From NCBI GenBank assembly GCA_015956445.1, contig WIUZ02000008.1, positions 992,001 through 1,056,000 of the forward strand: a stretch of DNA of 64,000 nucleotides. Direction: 5' to 3'. A model generated the notes under the pieces. It was not told the DNA's origin and did not search any database. It saw nothing but the letters and a program-made list of their open reading frames with translations. The position numbers and the translations under genes were made by a program. Each line of letters begins with the position of its first letter. Position 1 is the stretch's first letter. The DNA is from Thelephora terrestris (taxonomy: Eukaryota; Basidiomycota; Agaricomycetes; Thelephorales; Thelephoraceae). Below are positions 10,954 to 24,300 of this stretch, piece by piece.

Positions 10954-11916
10954 TGTCCTATGTGACACCGCCAATTGAGAATACTGTTCACATCCCTGTT
11001 CCCAGTCCATGCTCAGACACTGGGGACTCCAACAAAGAGAACTGTGTGAGGCTGTGCTGTCTGAAGGGTTTGACTAGTCCTCATCACCCAGTTGGTCCAT
11101 TGGTTTCAGTTGTGGAAGGGATCATTGTTGACAAGGCCAAGGATGTAGAGCAGGCTTTGGAGGTGTGTCCAACTCAAATGGACAACATTGCAGACATAGT
11201 TGGTTTAGTCATCTTGATTGCATGGCAGCATCCAATCCTTATCTCCTACCAGCTGGCTCGGATGGTGAAAAATTTGGCGGAGATCAAGAAAAGCCCTTCT
11301 GATACAGGGTAAACCGCAGCTTCTGACAGGTTGAGTCAGAGGTCCAGTGTCACCACCTCACTTGTCTCGCTGTCCAGTCTCCCAGACATGCTTCTGATAA
11401 GGGTGACAGTGGTTCGCTTGCAGACTACATTGATTCCACTTCTGAGGGATCACCCAATCCTGACAGCAATCAACAAGGTGATGTGGAGTTTTGGAGCATC
11501 GGGGTATCTTGTAGGTTCCTACAACGGAGTCTCTTCATATTGGCTTGAACCCGCAGTTCGGATGAGGCCCAAAGAAGGAGATACAATGCTCTGGCATTGA
11601 TGGTAGAGCACAGTTGTTTGCTGACTCTGAGTGGAAAGCTGTTTGAGAGGATGGAGAGGAGGTTGGTGACATCTGAAAAGGGTTCCTGGCAAACGTCAGG
11701 TCAATTAGGACTCAACTCCTAGTTCCATAGTATAACCATACCTTGTCTTGTGTGCCTTGAATTGATTGTGTGTTTTGTTTTCTTGGTGGTTTTTGATAAG
11801 TTGAAAAGGAGGTGAACAAGTGTGATGGGTGAAGAGATAAGATAAGATAAGGAAATGAGTGAACATGAGTTTGGAAAATTGAAGAAAAATGCAGTGAAAA
11901 ATCCATGATTGTGACA

Positions 11917-12057
11917 TCAACCTGACTTGTAGTGACTTTGGACAACCTACCAGAAGGATAGAGACATGATCATTCTCTCACAGCTAGTTGGACTAGTGAG
12001 TACTCTGCAGAGTCAGCTCAATAGACTGGTAGTTGTTTAAGTAGAGTGGCCCTGACA
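11917..12057 (-). mobile_element. inverted 5'-terminal fragment of a 3.3-kb-family element
   Basis: Reverse complement of the first ~140 bp of units A and B, ending in GTGGCCCTGACA. It abuts the 3' end of the old copy, so two outer termini meet back to back. Diverged, old fragment. Confidence 0.7.
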
Positions 12058-12547
12058 ACCTGCAAAATTAAAAACACACCTGTGATGTACTAGGTGTGTT
12101 TTGGCCAGGTACATTGTCTATTTACTTGTGATGGACTTGTGGTGTTCTGGACCAGAATATAACCCTTTGCCCCTGGTGTCAAGAAGGAAATGTGATCCTG
12201 TTGAGCTTTTTCTAGTTGGATTGTGGGGTGAACAGTCCAGGGTGGGGGGCTGTTCAAGAGTGTTGGGGAAGTAGTCATGGACTTCTGAGTGGGAGGAAAG
12301 GTTCCAGATTATCATCTGGTCAGCTAGGATTCAACTCCTAGCCTCTTTATCAAATACCAGTTTGTTAGTTCCGTAACTGGTTACAATTTGGCTCTGAATT
12401 AATCTGTTTGTTTGATTTCCTTCTGGTCTGATAGGATGAAACATAAATGAGTGTGAGGGAAAGGTAAGATAAAATGAGATAATAATGTCAATGAGGGTGA
12501 GTTTGGAAAATTGGTGAAAACTGCAATGAAAAATCCAGGGTTGTGAC
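12058..12547 (+). mobile_element. diverged fragments of the same repeat landscape
   Basis: The first half (to ~12330) resembles the reverse-element remnant at 570-700 (shared CAGGGTGGGGGGCTG). The second half (about 12331-12547) resembles the 3' end of the old family copy (AGGATTCAACTCCTAG.. to GGTTGTGACA). The order, remnant then 3' terminus, mirrors the left edge of the window. From 12548 to 12928 no gene is visible; this is likely the 3' flank of the first receptor gene. Confidence 0.5.
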
Positions 12548-12928
12548 ACAGAACCCCATGGAGCAGAGGTTGAAATAGAAAAACCAAACTTAATTGCTCT
12601 CTTGCACAACCAACAATGCTCTAGAGAGCTTCAGAATGTTGCTCACCCAATTCATGTATAGGTTTCTCATTCTTTCATGTCACCTTCAAAGATCATAAGG
12701 ACAATCTCACTGTGGCAAATCAGTCCAGAATTTTCCAGTAACAATACAGAGACAAACGCAATAAGGATGAGTGTGCCAAGCTCCAAGTCATAAGTCAATA
12801 GAAGAGAGGACAATCAACAGTAGATAAAAGACTGGAAAAAAAAAACAGTGACAATGAACCTGGGTTAGATCAAGTGGAGAGATACGTGGTCTCTGACAAG
12901 ATGTTCACAGATAAAGAAAAATTTGTAG

Positions 12929-15900
12929 CTAGAATTGAATAATAATGGGCTCCTTGTGACAGCTGTCTACTAAGGCCAACAGATTGCCTGTCCATATCAC
13001 ACCCCTTGCATCACTGACCATCCAGCTTGGAGACAGCCAGAAAACTTTTCTACCTCCAGAATCTTCAACCCATCTGCCTCCATGTCCAATGTGAAATCCA
13101 TCCTGAGATGGAATTAAGGTGAATAATGACCATCTGTGCTCCAGATCATGCCTAGTATCACTCGCGAAGTGACCCTCTTTGATTTCCACTTGTGAAAAAT
13201 TGCCATAGGTGTCTGATATAAAAGGGATTCTGGACCATAATGACAGCTTGGACCCACAAGGAGAAATTTGAAAACCGCTAACTCCATAGAATGCCCGTGG
13301 TATTCTATAGCTACTCATAATCTCCTGGGATTTCACATTGATCATGAGGAGCTTGTCTCTGAAACAGATAACCCAGGCACCATCATTGGATAGAGTAAGG
13401 TTTTCCTCAGGATCTATGCCATTTAGGATCCCACAATCCACCTCTACCTCCTTTGCACTATTTGTTTCAAGATTCCACCTGGCTAGCCTGTGGTCACCCA
13501 ACACCAAGATGGTGTTATGGACAAACCTCATATCCTGAATTCTTGACTTTGCATTGATGGAATATTGTGAAGTACCTGAGAGAGGGTCAAGGATAGTAAT
13601 GATACAATCCCCTCGTCGTGCAGTTGCAATCCATGTCCCGTCCATAGACCTTATGACTAAATGATTGTTGTGCTGAAGATCTGGTTTGACTGGATTGGGG
13701 GTTGAGGGGCTAATGTGATTATTTGGACACAACAGTTGGATTTTACTTTCACTCCAAACCAGGATCGAGGCTGTATTGGGTGAGAATGAAAACCCAATCC
13801 CTGGTGACCGAGGTTGAACAGTACTCCAAGGTATATAGCCAGTGGGTGTATTCTTCCAGATACTGATGCCATGCCTGCCAATTTGACATGCAAAGAAGCA
13901 GCCATCAGGGGAGAAAAGCGCTGATGAGCAAATGTTGGATCGTTGGGTGGTTTTGGTATGGAGTAAGGTTTTTGAGTTGGTGACATCAAGTACAATGACC
14001 TCCCAACCTGTATCGAATGATGCATGGGTAGAAACTGGAGAAAAAGAAAATTCCCCATCATAATATGGCACATGGAACAGCATAACCACAGGGTGTGGGG
14101 GGGTTGAGGTGGGTTTGAACTCCCTGATGCTGATTTCTAACCCATCACCAGTTTCAAGGCTTGTTGCAAAGCGAAGAGATCCCTCATGAATCCAGTGTCC
14201 ACCCACTTCTGCATCTTTTGGCATTTGCTGATCCTTACACAAAACTTCCACATTTGATGAACCATCCCTGAGAAAATTGTGGACCCTCCCAGCCAATTCA
14301 GACATCCCTCGAAGTGGATAGTCCTTGATCCCAATTGAGGGAGACATTGATTCAGTATCAAGCTCTTTGATGACAACGCCTGTCTGGATGTCAAGAGCGA
14401 TCAACTTGCAAGTTTTCATACTGGACATGAAGGTGAGTATGAATATGAAAGAAGATGATAAAACTGACCCCTTCAATCTGGCTTTCCTGTGTGTGAAGAT
14501 GAGCATTGGAAAACAAAACAAAACAGAAGGTCTGACCTCAAGTATAGATAGTCGTATAGATAGTCACAGATCAACAGGTGTCCATCAGGTGAGAACATGA
14601 CAGAAGATAGATGGAAATTTGGAAATCCAGGAATCTTAAGGGTGTAGGAAATCTCGAGGGTGGTTGAATTCCGAACTTCAACATCTGTAGGTGAGACAGT
14701 TGCGATGTATTGCCCACAGGGTGACCACATTGCATGGGTTATGTGAGATTTGGAACTAGCAATTGCTGTGCAAGAATCCTGTGAGGTTGGAATGCCGGTT
14801 ATAATCTGTGCCACTGATGAGATATGTTGGCTATACAGCCTCCGGACAATTGAGGACACTGGGGCAAGTGAAAGTGCTGAGTGATAGATATGGGGTGCAG
14901 ATTGGCTGATGACCTCAAAAAACTCTGTCACAAAGCGGAGGCAATCTGTGGCAGTCTCGATTAGAGTGCACAGGTCAATGGAGGCCTTTATCTAAATTCA
15001 TTTTTCATTGATATTATTGCTGCCATTGAAGCTGCAAATCTGGACTCACCTCATTTAACCATTTCAAGGTTGCACTCAATGCTCGGGCAGCATCACCCAC
15101 AGCACCAAGGACACTCAACACCTCCAGCCAGAAAAGGAAATTCTCCTCTAGGAAACAACGTAGGGCTGACAACAACACATCCAAAACTGGGTGCCCTCCT
15201 ACAACAAGGTGCTTGTACCATGATCTGCATGCGTATACCAGTGCATTGTCAATGCCAGGTTTGCCAACCCCTGGCAAACCCTCCACATCAGAATTGAGTG
15301 CATAGTCAGGGATTCCAAACATGTTCTTCTTCAGTGACCCATACATAAGCCCAAGGCAGCGCAGGATGAGGTTGGTGTGGAAGTCAGGGGATATATGGAA
15401 ACGTGGGTCACTGCAACGGGATGGATCTGTCATGAAGTCAGGAAATGACTTATGGAATGGCTGGGTGGGTTGGTTGGTGTCCTCGTGTAACACCAGCATT
15501 GATTGGACTGACTCGAGGATGGATGTGACCATGTTACATTCAAGGCCCATCAGGTTGGCGATTGCTGGTGGTGAGAGGGGGTTGATGACAAGAACCACAG
15601 CGCTCAGGACAGAGCGGACCAGAGCGTCATCGTCGGCGGTGTTTTCGAAGAATGCGGCCTTTAAAATTGACGCGTACAACGAGTCGAGGCTATTGTATGT
15701 CTTCAATCCTGTCTGCCCTTCGTGAACCGTGTACTGTGGGGATTCCTGAATGACCTCGAGTCGATCCGATGGGAGTCTGAACTTGTGATTGAGGAATTTG
15801 ACAGTTGCGACAGCATACACAAAGAAACCGGCCGCCCTGCGACACAGAGATTCCACCTGTTCATCCGTCGGCCAACCTTCGCTATCACTGAGTCGACAAG

Positions 15901-17968
15901 CAAGTTTGGATAACTCGTGCTTGAAAAACCGCCGGATGTCGTTGTCCACTGTAGAACGATCGACCTGGTGAAGAATGAAGATATTTGTTGCCTCCTTGAG
16001 CAGCGGACCACGGAAACCTGACATGATGTGTCTCTCCGGCCTGCTAGTTATGAAGAACTTGACATTGGGGATCTTGGAAACCAACTGCCCCAGTACAAGC
16101 AGGATAGCCGACTCTGGCTCTTCATCCTTGCACTCGTCGAGGGCGTCGATCACGATCACCGTAGAGACCTTTGCCGAGAGAATAGGATCGACAATCAACT
16201 TCTGCATTTGGGATAAGAGCGACTCATGCGCAATGTCCGGATTAGATTGGAGGAGAGGGATAAGGGAGGATCGGAACTCTGGGTATCTTTGTGCGAGCTG
16301 GAATGCCAGTGTGGGGAAGATGAGGTGCAGGTCGCTTCGGTCCTCGACGCCCCTCGAACAAAAGAACGACGCTCCGAGGCGGTCATCGGCGAAGGTCCGT
16401 TCCGCGATAGTTTGCGCGATGGTCGATTTTCCTGTCCCGGCGAGACCATTGAGCCAGAACACGGGGGACGTGGCGAAATCCCCGGCCCAAAGCTCGATCT
16501 TGTCCAACACGCCCCCGCGCGTACCCTTCAAGCAACCGTTACGGTTCCCATGCTGATATCCAGCCCCATGGGCGCGACGGCAGGTATTAAGAGCCGTCCG
16601 TTCGTCTACTAGCCTGTCAGCGTCCGCAAAGAGAAAGTAGAGATTTGCCCGACCTGAATCCTGTGATGGACAGTCAGCTACCAATACGAGGCCAAACAAG
16701 GCAGCAGGTGACTCACAATCATTTTGCAGTTCTGCTCATAAATTGCTTGCTGTTGAGATAGCTGGATGGTGGTTTAATGGTGCATTGTTGGGGGACTAGA
16801 AGGCCAGGACCGACCTGGTACTCGACGACGGCGTCTCTGACGTGCTCCGCTAGTTCACACACCACTTGCACGTCTGCGTCATTTTTTCGGTATCCAACTG
16901 CGTTCGACCGCTCGGAAATGGAATGTAGCTTGTTCTCGATTCCTTCAAGAGCCCTAAGATGGATGGGTTTGAACTAGGATCTCGCTTTCGATGAATGGAC
17001 ACGCACTCTAGCAGGACCGTCCTTCTCTTGGATTCGTCTTCGTCCTCGGTATTGCCTAGATTGAGCCCACCCATCCTGGCAAGAATAGACTCTATCTTGA
17101 CCTTTATTCCCGGAGCGGTCTATTAGAATATCAGTGATCGGCCCACAAATAGTGCGGGGCATCTTACTTCACGTAGTTTCAAGTATTCGTTGAAGGAGAC
17201 CTTGATTTGACGGATCAACCCGGAAGCTCCAACGGTGAAGGCGGTGGGAGGCAACTTACGGCCAACTTTGAGACATGGTCATCAATAGACTGTTGCTGCG
17301 TCAACTACCCCAGAAATTTCAGCTGAGTCTGGCCAGAACCAGTGATCATTGACCGCCCCTACCTGGTAAACGAGGATTGCTTGCTGAAGTTGTTCAATGA
17401 GCTTTACGACCGTTCCTGAGTCTTGCGTTTTATCCAGAATCCGGGCCGTCTTTCCTTTTCCCAATAGTGCCCTGGATTGTCTGTCGATGTCCTGTAAGGA
17501 TCTACCGAGGATTGAGCTGTAGAAACACCCGACGATAACGACGTGAGACAGACCGTATGAACTCTTCACGACGCTGTGCCTCTTCGCGATTGCCGCCGTT
17601 GCTGACTGTAGCTACAATTACTTTCAGCTTGGAAAGCCATTGGGTAAAATCGCCGAGCTTGTCTTGAACATCTTCGCTTTCCTAGGATGGGCGCGTCAGT
17701 TAGATAAGGGGGTGATTCGATGGAGGCGCACTTCGTAGTGTTTTATGAGCGCATTGATGCCTCCCAAACACGATTTGAGCGGCGGGAAACAATCGGCCGA
17801 CTCCTTGGCGATGTCGAGTAGCATCTTTGTCGCATCGATGAGTCGTCGATTCTTCGCTGCAGAAAACGGTGAGCTTCGAAAGGAGCGGTAGCACAGTCTC
17901 GTACCTGAGCTTGATCCGGTGTCTCTCCCACTGGCCGATGGGAGCAATTTTTTCAAAACTTTAGACAT
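12929..17968 (-). CDS. NLR-type STAND receptor 1 (helical N-term, NACHT, beta-propeller)
   Basis: Twelve exons (complement): 12929-14420, 14537-14991, 15050-16660, 16717-16761, 16815-16953, 17007-17119, 17168-17200, 17260-17304, 17363-17501, 17554-17681, 17732-17856, 17905-17968. Total 4389 nt, 1462 aa, in frame. Residues ~1-280 are helical (MSKVLKKLLP; DIAKESADCFPPLKSCLGG). NACHT follows: P-loop GLAGTGKS at ~349-356, Walker B IVIDALDEC at ~446-454, sensor-like FFITSRPE. Residues ~815-1462 carry degenerate WD40-like blades (WSPCGQYIA, FSPDGHLLI, SPDGCFFAC). Such proteins are ATP-switched intracellular receptors thought to act in non-self recognition or programmed cell death. The start is the ATG shared with copy 2; the frame is open upstream, so a 5' coding exon is possible. 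This copy looks intact. Confidence 0.88.
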
Positions 17969-19816
17969 GGTTGAGAGTCGTTTGTTGGATGTGGAAACTA
18001 GGTTCGTCCTCGTGGTCAACTGCGGAAGTGGTGGCGCCACCGCCACGGCGCTAGACTGAGTAGACACCGTGATGGAAGGATTATATATTTTGTCCTCTTG
18101 CGCGAATTGGCTTGCTCACCGTCAACAGCCCTCAACGCCGGATTCATGCGAATTAGCGCAAATATTGGTTACCACGTAAATCGCCTCCAGCCGCGGCAAT
18201 GTGTCCGATCCGCACAAAACCGAAGCGGAGGCATGTGAGTCCACATATATTTCTCAAGTGCAAAAACTCGAAGGACAAAGCTTCTGGTTGCGCAGCGATG
18301 CTCAGGTATAACTGGTGCAGTCAGAATCCGTGCAGGTGTGACTTTCGTAATCTTGCATAGGGGAGTATCTCGAGCAGGCGAAGAGAATGAGGCCTGTTAG
18401 TTACGGTTGAAGAACTCACCTACTAGGGTGCGTCGCAGTGGGGACTTCTCGCATATGCTCGAAATCCTGGAGGCCCTTCGTCGAGATGACGAGTAGCAGT
18501 CTTCCTAAAGCTTTCGAGGGTGCTAGCCGTGTGTGTGAACATGTCTGTGGCTTTCGAAGGGGGGACGGCCAGATGGTCTCGCTCGCTTTGGAGCCCGCAA
18601 CGTACTTTCCCAGTCTTCGGAGCAAGCTCATGTTCCTCTGCTCTGCCTTGCGTTTTCCACGCCGCTGCTCTCGCTCTCGACACCGAGCTGTCACCTTGTA
18701 ACTAACATACACTCGGCTGCGGCCGGTGCTTTGGTCGTTGATATTTCTCGGTCTTTGACAAAAATATGCTCGCCGTTATTCTCCAGAGAAATTTCGCATC
18801 TATCGGAGCTGATAGCAAGCCAAATTTGAGACTTGTGCCCACGAAACTGACTGGATGGTCAACAGCGGCAGCGAGGCCCACTGCCCACGAGGATACGATC
18901 AGAGGGAAATACTTTGACCCACGCCGCAACGACGACTTCACACATCACACCGTCTTTCTCGCGAGTCCCTTCCTCTTGTGCTATTCGTCATAAGTTTCAA
19001 GGCCGAGTTCGCCTACCCTCACGTCAAGCGTATCATCATGCTCGCTCCACATTCCAAAGACACCAAAGCTCTTCGACAAAAATCCGGAATACACAGGTAA
19101 TATCCCCTTTGCTGCCCTGAATCTTGATTTTCGTGGTACTCGGTGACTTACGGAATCCTATGAACTGACGTCTTCTACCCCTCCGACACCAGCGATGTTT
19201 GGAATTCGTACTTCAAGAGTGCGCCACTGTTCGGGCTCGTCGAGGCTTTCTGTGCTACGTTTAATCTCGGACTGCTGCTTGCGCATTTTCAGGCTTGAAT
19301 TTCGCCCCTCACCGTGGCGCATGCGGATATACATCTGCCCTCTCTAAATCTCTTATAGGTTTACCGTCACTCAGAGGCGCTGCACCTCAACTCATATACC
19401 GCCCTTCAGGTTTTCCCACGGCTGCCCTCGCCCATTGTCACCTACCGCCATAACAGCATCGCCACCGTTATCCTGTGATGCAAAACGCCTCCCCTTTGCC
19501 TGGTATGACGTGGCGCTTCACTGGCACACTTCAATCCGAGGGCGCACCGACGGCTTCTACCACCCCAATTGTCTGGCCATGCCAATTATTCGGCTTTTAG
19601 TCACTTTCCCTCAGCGCGTAGTGGCGCACGTCCTGCTTCCAAATATGTCATATGCGGACGGTCTGGCCAGCCACAATGTATGCCGCGCAAGTTTCCGTAG
19701 TCTACCACTTTCATCACCTACGACAGATGCACTGCATCGGTTCGAGCTAGAAATATGGACCATTCGGTTACTTTTCTCTCCCTCCCCATCCCTCCGTTAT
19801 CCTTACCCTCTGGACA
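17969..19816. other. upstream region of receptor 1; no confirmed gene
   Basis: The part at about 18240-18700 is similar to the region upstream of receptor 2 (about 26560-27070), including a GGTGAG donor-like site on the minus strand near 18420. It may hold a 5' leader exon of the receptor. From 18760 to 19816 there are only short frames. The last 60 bp before 19817 are CT-rich, like a fungal promoter or 5' UTR. Confidence 0.45.
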
Positions 19817-20752
19817 ATGTCTCACCGACGCAATTCTGAAGTGAGCAAGAGCTCCCCGCATCTATGTTTTACTCCTTTGTCTAACTTCCTACTAATAGCA
19901 CAAAATCCGGCAGTCAAGATGGCCTCCACCCTCACAAAACCTCCACGCAAGCCCTGAAGAGGAGCGCCGCTCGCGGAATCTCACAGACGACCTTATCTTT
20001 CCAATGTCTCTTCCACCATCTCCACAGATGACAAGTCCTCCTCGAACGAGTACTTGCCACAGAAATCTACTTTCACCAAACGCTCTCCAGACCCCTGCCG
20101 CAGATTTCGCTCCTTCTTCGGGAGGCTTCTATCCGAATGGTGTACAATTTTCGAGTGCCAGCACCCCCGGCGCTCATATCAGCATGACCAGCATTGGATC
20201 AGAGGGATCTGCTCCGTTTCGGCTTCAACCCCATCCTGTGTATATCCCCCAGCAACCATCCCAACACCGACCCCCACCCAATGTCAACTCTCAGCCCTCG
20301 CACCCCTTAACCACCGAGGACGTTGCGCCCTACCACTCACGTCTGTCTTCTCAGAGTCGTTAACCCAACACAACTCATCGATATTTCCATAGCAGCTTCC
20401 TCCTCGAACTCATCTTCCGGCAAGTCCATCCATTTGATGGTTATACGAGTGATCGTGACTTATATGCCGCTCCTTAGGTCACAGCGGACATTCGAACACA
20501 GGAAGCCCCACATATCTCCCTCCTCCGTGTAATCCACCTCGTCTCTTCTCCCCATCTATGCTGATGATGTTTCCCAGTTCCACCCCCCACCCCTTCTACA
20601 CGGCCGATCCCAATTCCCCAAACAGTCTTCCGCCCCGACGATCCCTTCACGCCCCAACGTCGGGTCCTAGCGCAGCACCACAGGAGGCCCCGAAAGAATG
20701 CAGATCCTCTTCCGCAACCGAGTGGCTGGCAGCATCCCTGCTCGAGCGATAA
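19817..20752 (+). CDS. small Pro/Ser-rich protein, unknown
   Basis: Proposed exons 19817-19840, 19899-20355 and 20478-20752 (756 nt, 251 aa, in frame). It starts MSHRRNSE after a CT-rich leader; the first intron has clear GTGAGC and CTAATAG signals. The product is low in order, rich in Pro, Ser, Thr and His (LPPSPQMTSPPR; HPFYTADPNSPNSLPPRR), with no membrane segment or known domain. It lies between two minus-strand receptors and points the opposite way. The second intron is less certain. From 20753 to 21306 nothing else is seen. It could be a disordered regulator; function not assigned. Confidence 0.45.
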
Positions 20753-21306
20753 CAAGGATGGTTTCGGTGCTCGATAGTTAAAACTCCGTGTTGTTTCCCC
20801 CGATATACGATTACCCATTAGGATACATATACATTAATTCGAGTGTTTAGGTCAAATTATTTCGCCCTGCAAGGAAATTCTAGGCGGTGGCTTGTATCGC
20901 ATGCTTGAGAGGAATGATGGTGCTTTTGAGCAAGTGGGAAAGTTGAGGTGGCTGGGGCGGCTCTGGCAACGTAGACAAGACTCGTGTGGTGGTGATGTCG
21001 CTGGCGAACATGAAAAAGAATTCACTTGGTCGGGTATACCAGTTGCTGACCGTTAAAGAATTGTCCCTCATTTCTGGAAAGAATGAGGGAAGGGGCGTGC
21101 GGACCTGCGACCAAGGTATCAAACATAAGTCAACACCGCAATGATTGGTACAAATGACACATGTGAGATACAAACTTGGAGACTCATATAAAGAAGATTC
21201 AAGGCGAGAAGGTGATACATTTTTGAAAAGGAATGGAAGTGAAAAATCGGCGAGAATGAACTCGGGTTGTATCGAGTGAAGAGGTTAGTTACAGTTACGG
21301 GAGGAT

Positions 21307-24300
21307 TTATGGCGAGAATTGAATGAGAATCGGCTTCCCGTGAATACTACCTACCAAAGAATTGCCTTCCCATATCATATCGTCCGCGTCCATCACCCTC
21401 CAGTCGGGACGCAGCCAGAAGACTTTCCTGCCTCGGGAATCCTCAACCCATCTGCCCCCGCGCCCAATGAAAAATCCATCCAGAGATTGAAGGAAGGAGA
21501 GCAATGACCACGTGTCCTTCACGATATGCACGGTACTGCTCACAAGCTGCCGACCCTCGATTTCCACTTGCACGAAATAGCGATCGGCGTCGGAAGGTTG
21601 GAAAGGTTGAGATACCGGGGACCAGAGACGCACTTGGGACCCACAAGGAGAAAACCGAAGACCCTGAATCGTCGATCCTGGTTGGGGCAAATTGCTGATC
21701 TGCCGGGATTCCACATCGTACAGGTGGACCGCTATGGAGAAAATAACGACCCGGGTTCCATCGTTAGATAGTCTCACACGACCCATTTGAGTTGGAATCC
21801 CAGAAACGACCTCCATCTCCCTTGCGCCATCAGCTACGAGACTCCACCTAGCCAGCCTGCGCCCGCCCAACACCAAGAGGTCGTTGCGGACGAACTTCAT
21901 ATCCTGAATTTCTGGCCCCGCGTCGATAGAGAGTTGTGGGGTTCCCGAGAGGGAGTCAAAGAGGGTGATGATGTGACCCCCTGGCTGTGCAGTGGCGATC
22001 CATGCCCCGTCTGTGGAACTTGTCACCAAGTCCTTGCCACCTCGCGGATTGGATCTCGTCATCTTGGGAGCTGAACGGCTAACATGATTCTCAGGGCGCA
22101 ACAATTGGATTCCGCCTGGGCCCCAAGTTAAGATCGAGGTTGTGGTGGGTGAGAATGAAAACCAGCTGCATAGCAATCGGGGTTGGAGGACGCTCCAAGG
22201 GGTATAACCAGCAAGTGTTTTCTCCCAAACACTAATATCTCCCCTCTGCGTCCGGCACGCAAAGAAGCATCCATCGGGAGAGAAGAGCCCTGGCGGAGAG
22301 TACTGATCTCCTTCGGTGGCTCCGGTAAGAAGTAGGGTATTTGAGTCGCGAACGCCAAGTATGATGACCTGCACAGGCGTGACAAATGATGCGTGGAAGG
22401 AAACCGGAGAGAAACAGAATTGCCCGGGATGACGTGGCACATCGTACGACTCAATCACGGGGTGCGAGGGGGATGGGGTTGGCCGGAACTCCCGAATGCT
22501 GATTCTTAATTTGCCGCCAGTTTTGAGGCTCGTAACAAATCGGACAGATCCCTCGTGAGTCCAGTTGGGACCCAGTTGCCCTTTTTGTGACGTATTCTGA
22601 CCCTCGCATAGTGCTTGGGCATTGTGTGTACCGTCCCTGAGAAAAGTGTGAACCCTGCCGGCGAATTCGAACAGCATTTGGTGTTGAACCGAGGGAGAGT
22701 CCAGCGTGACATCGAGCGTCTTGATGACAACACCCGTCCGGATGTCCCAGGCCACGAGTTTCCCAGTCCCCCAACTCACCCGAAAATCGCGCATGGAAGT
22801 GGGTACGGGTCTGGAAAAAAGAATAAAATTAACATCTTCCTCGAATGGACTTTCCTCCGCTAGGCGAAGAAAAAAAAGGGTCTGACCTATCCCTATATGC
22901 ACAAATCAACAGGTGTCCTTCGGGTGAAAATGCGAGAAAATGTGGATGGAAGCCTTTGAAGCCAGGAAGCTTGAGGGTATATGACATCTCGAGGGTGGTC
23001 GAATCCCGAACTTCAATTTCACTGTCCAAACTGGCTGCGACATATTGACCACACGGTGACCAGATTGCGTGACGTGGTTCAGATGTGGCTCCAGCAATTG
23101 CCGTGCACAAATCCCATGAGGTAGGGGTCCCGGTCACAACCCTCGCCACCGAGGAAACCTGTTGACTATACAGCTTCCGGATGATCGATGACGTCGGGGC
23201 AAGTGGGAGTGCCGAGTGGTAGATATGGGATGCAGATTCGCTAATGACCTCGAAGAACTCCGTCACAAAGCGGAGGCAATCTGTGGCAGTGTCGAAGAGA
23301 GTGTCCAATTCGGTGGTTACCTTGATCTGGGCTCGTTCGTCATTAAAATTTCGCCGCTCCCGGAGCAGTCAATCTGGACTCACGCGGTTCATCCATTTCA
23401 AAGTTGTGATCAATGCACGTGCAGCCTCACCAACGGCACCGAGAACGCTCAGTAATTCCAACCAGAAAACGAATTTCTCCTCCAGAAAACGGTGTAGAGC
23501 CGACAACACATCCGAAATGAGGTGCTCCCTCACAACGAGATGATTGGACCACGATCTGCACGCATATTCCAATGCGCTGTCAATACCGTTCTCTCCAACC
23601 TTCGACAAACCCTCCACATCAGAGTTGAGGGCATAGTCAGGGATCGAGAACATGTTCTTCTCCAATAACCCATACATAAGTCCAAGGCAGCGCAGAGCGA
23701 TCTCGGTGTGTAAGTCAGGGGACATGTAGAAACGTGGGTCACTGCAGCGGGATGGATCCGTCATGAAGTCGGGAAACGACTTATGGAATGGCTGAGTGGG
23801 TTGATCGGTGTCTTCGTGCAGCACCAACAGCGATTGGACCGATTCGAGGAGGGATAGTACTACATCGCTCTCAAAACCCATCAGGTCGGCGATGGCGGAC
23901 GGCGAGAGGGGGTTTGTGACGAGAAGAACGGCGCTCAGGACAGAGCGGACCACAGCATCGTCGTCAGGGTCGTTTTCTAGAAATGCGGCGCGCAATATTG
24001 ACGCGTACAGCGAGTCGAGGCTGTTGTACACCTTCAATCCCGTCTGCCCTTCGTGAACCGTGATCTCCGGGGATGCTATGATGACCTTAAGTCGATCCGA
24101 GGGACGTCTGAACTTGTGAGTGAGGAATTTGACCGTCGCAACGGCATACACAAAGAAACCAGCTGCCCTTCGACACAGTGAATCCACCTGTTCATCCGTC
24201 GGCCAGCCTTCGCTCGCGCCAGGCTGGCGAGCAAGTTTGGCTAACTCGTGTTTGAAGAAGTGGCGGATGTCGTTGTCCACCGTGGAACGTTCAACCTGGT

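Larger units (their letters stand above)
5530..11916 (+). mobile_element. old, decayed relative of the 3.3-kb units, interrupted by three insertions
   Basis: Pieces at about 5530-5971, 6631-6679, 9971-10279 and 10954-11916 line up in order with the coding and 3' parts of units A and B, but at much lower identity. They share, for example, the GCCGTCCGCCA..CCAC stretch, CATTTGAGCTGGAGTACAC, and the terminal GTGACA. The gaps are exactly the solo LTR (5972-6630), unit B (6680-9970) and the inverted solo LTR (10280-10953), each with its own target duplication. It is an old broken copy that served as landing site for younger elements of similar type. Confidence 0.75.

Noticed and set aside
17969-18067. 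Extended N-terminus of receptor 1 starting at 18067
   Set aside because: The codon at 18067 is GTG, not ATG; the first in-frame ATG is at 17968 and aligns with the start of copy 2.
19435-19839. Plus-strand 134-aa frame upstream of the Pro/Ser-rich gene
   Set aside because: It overlaps the CT-rich leader and the real start at 19817 in another frame; no domain.
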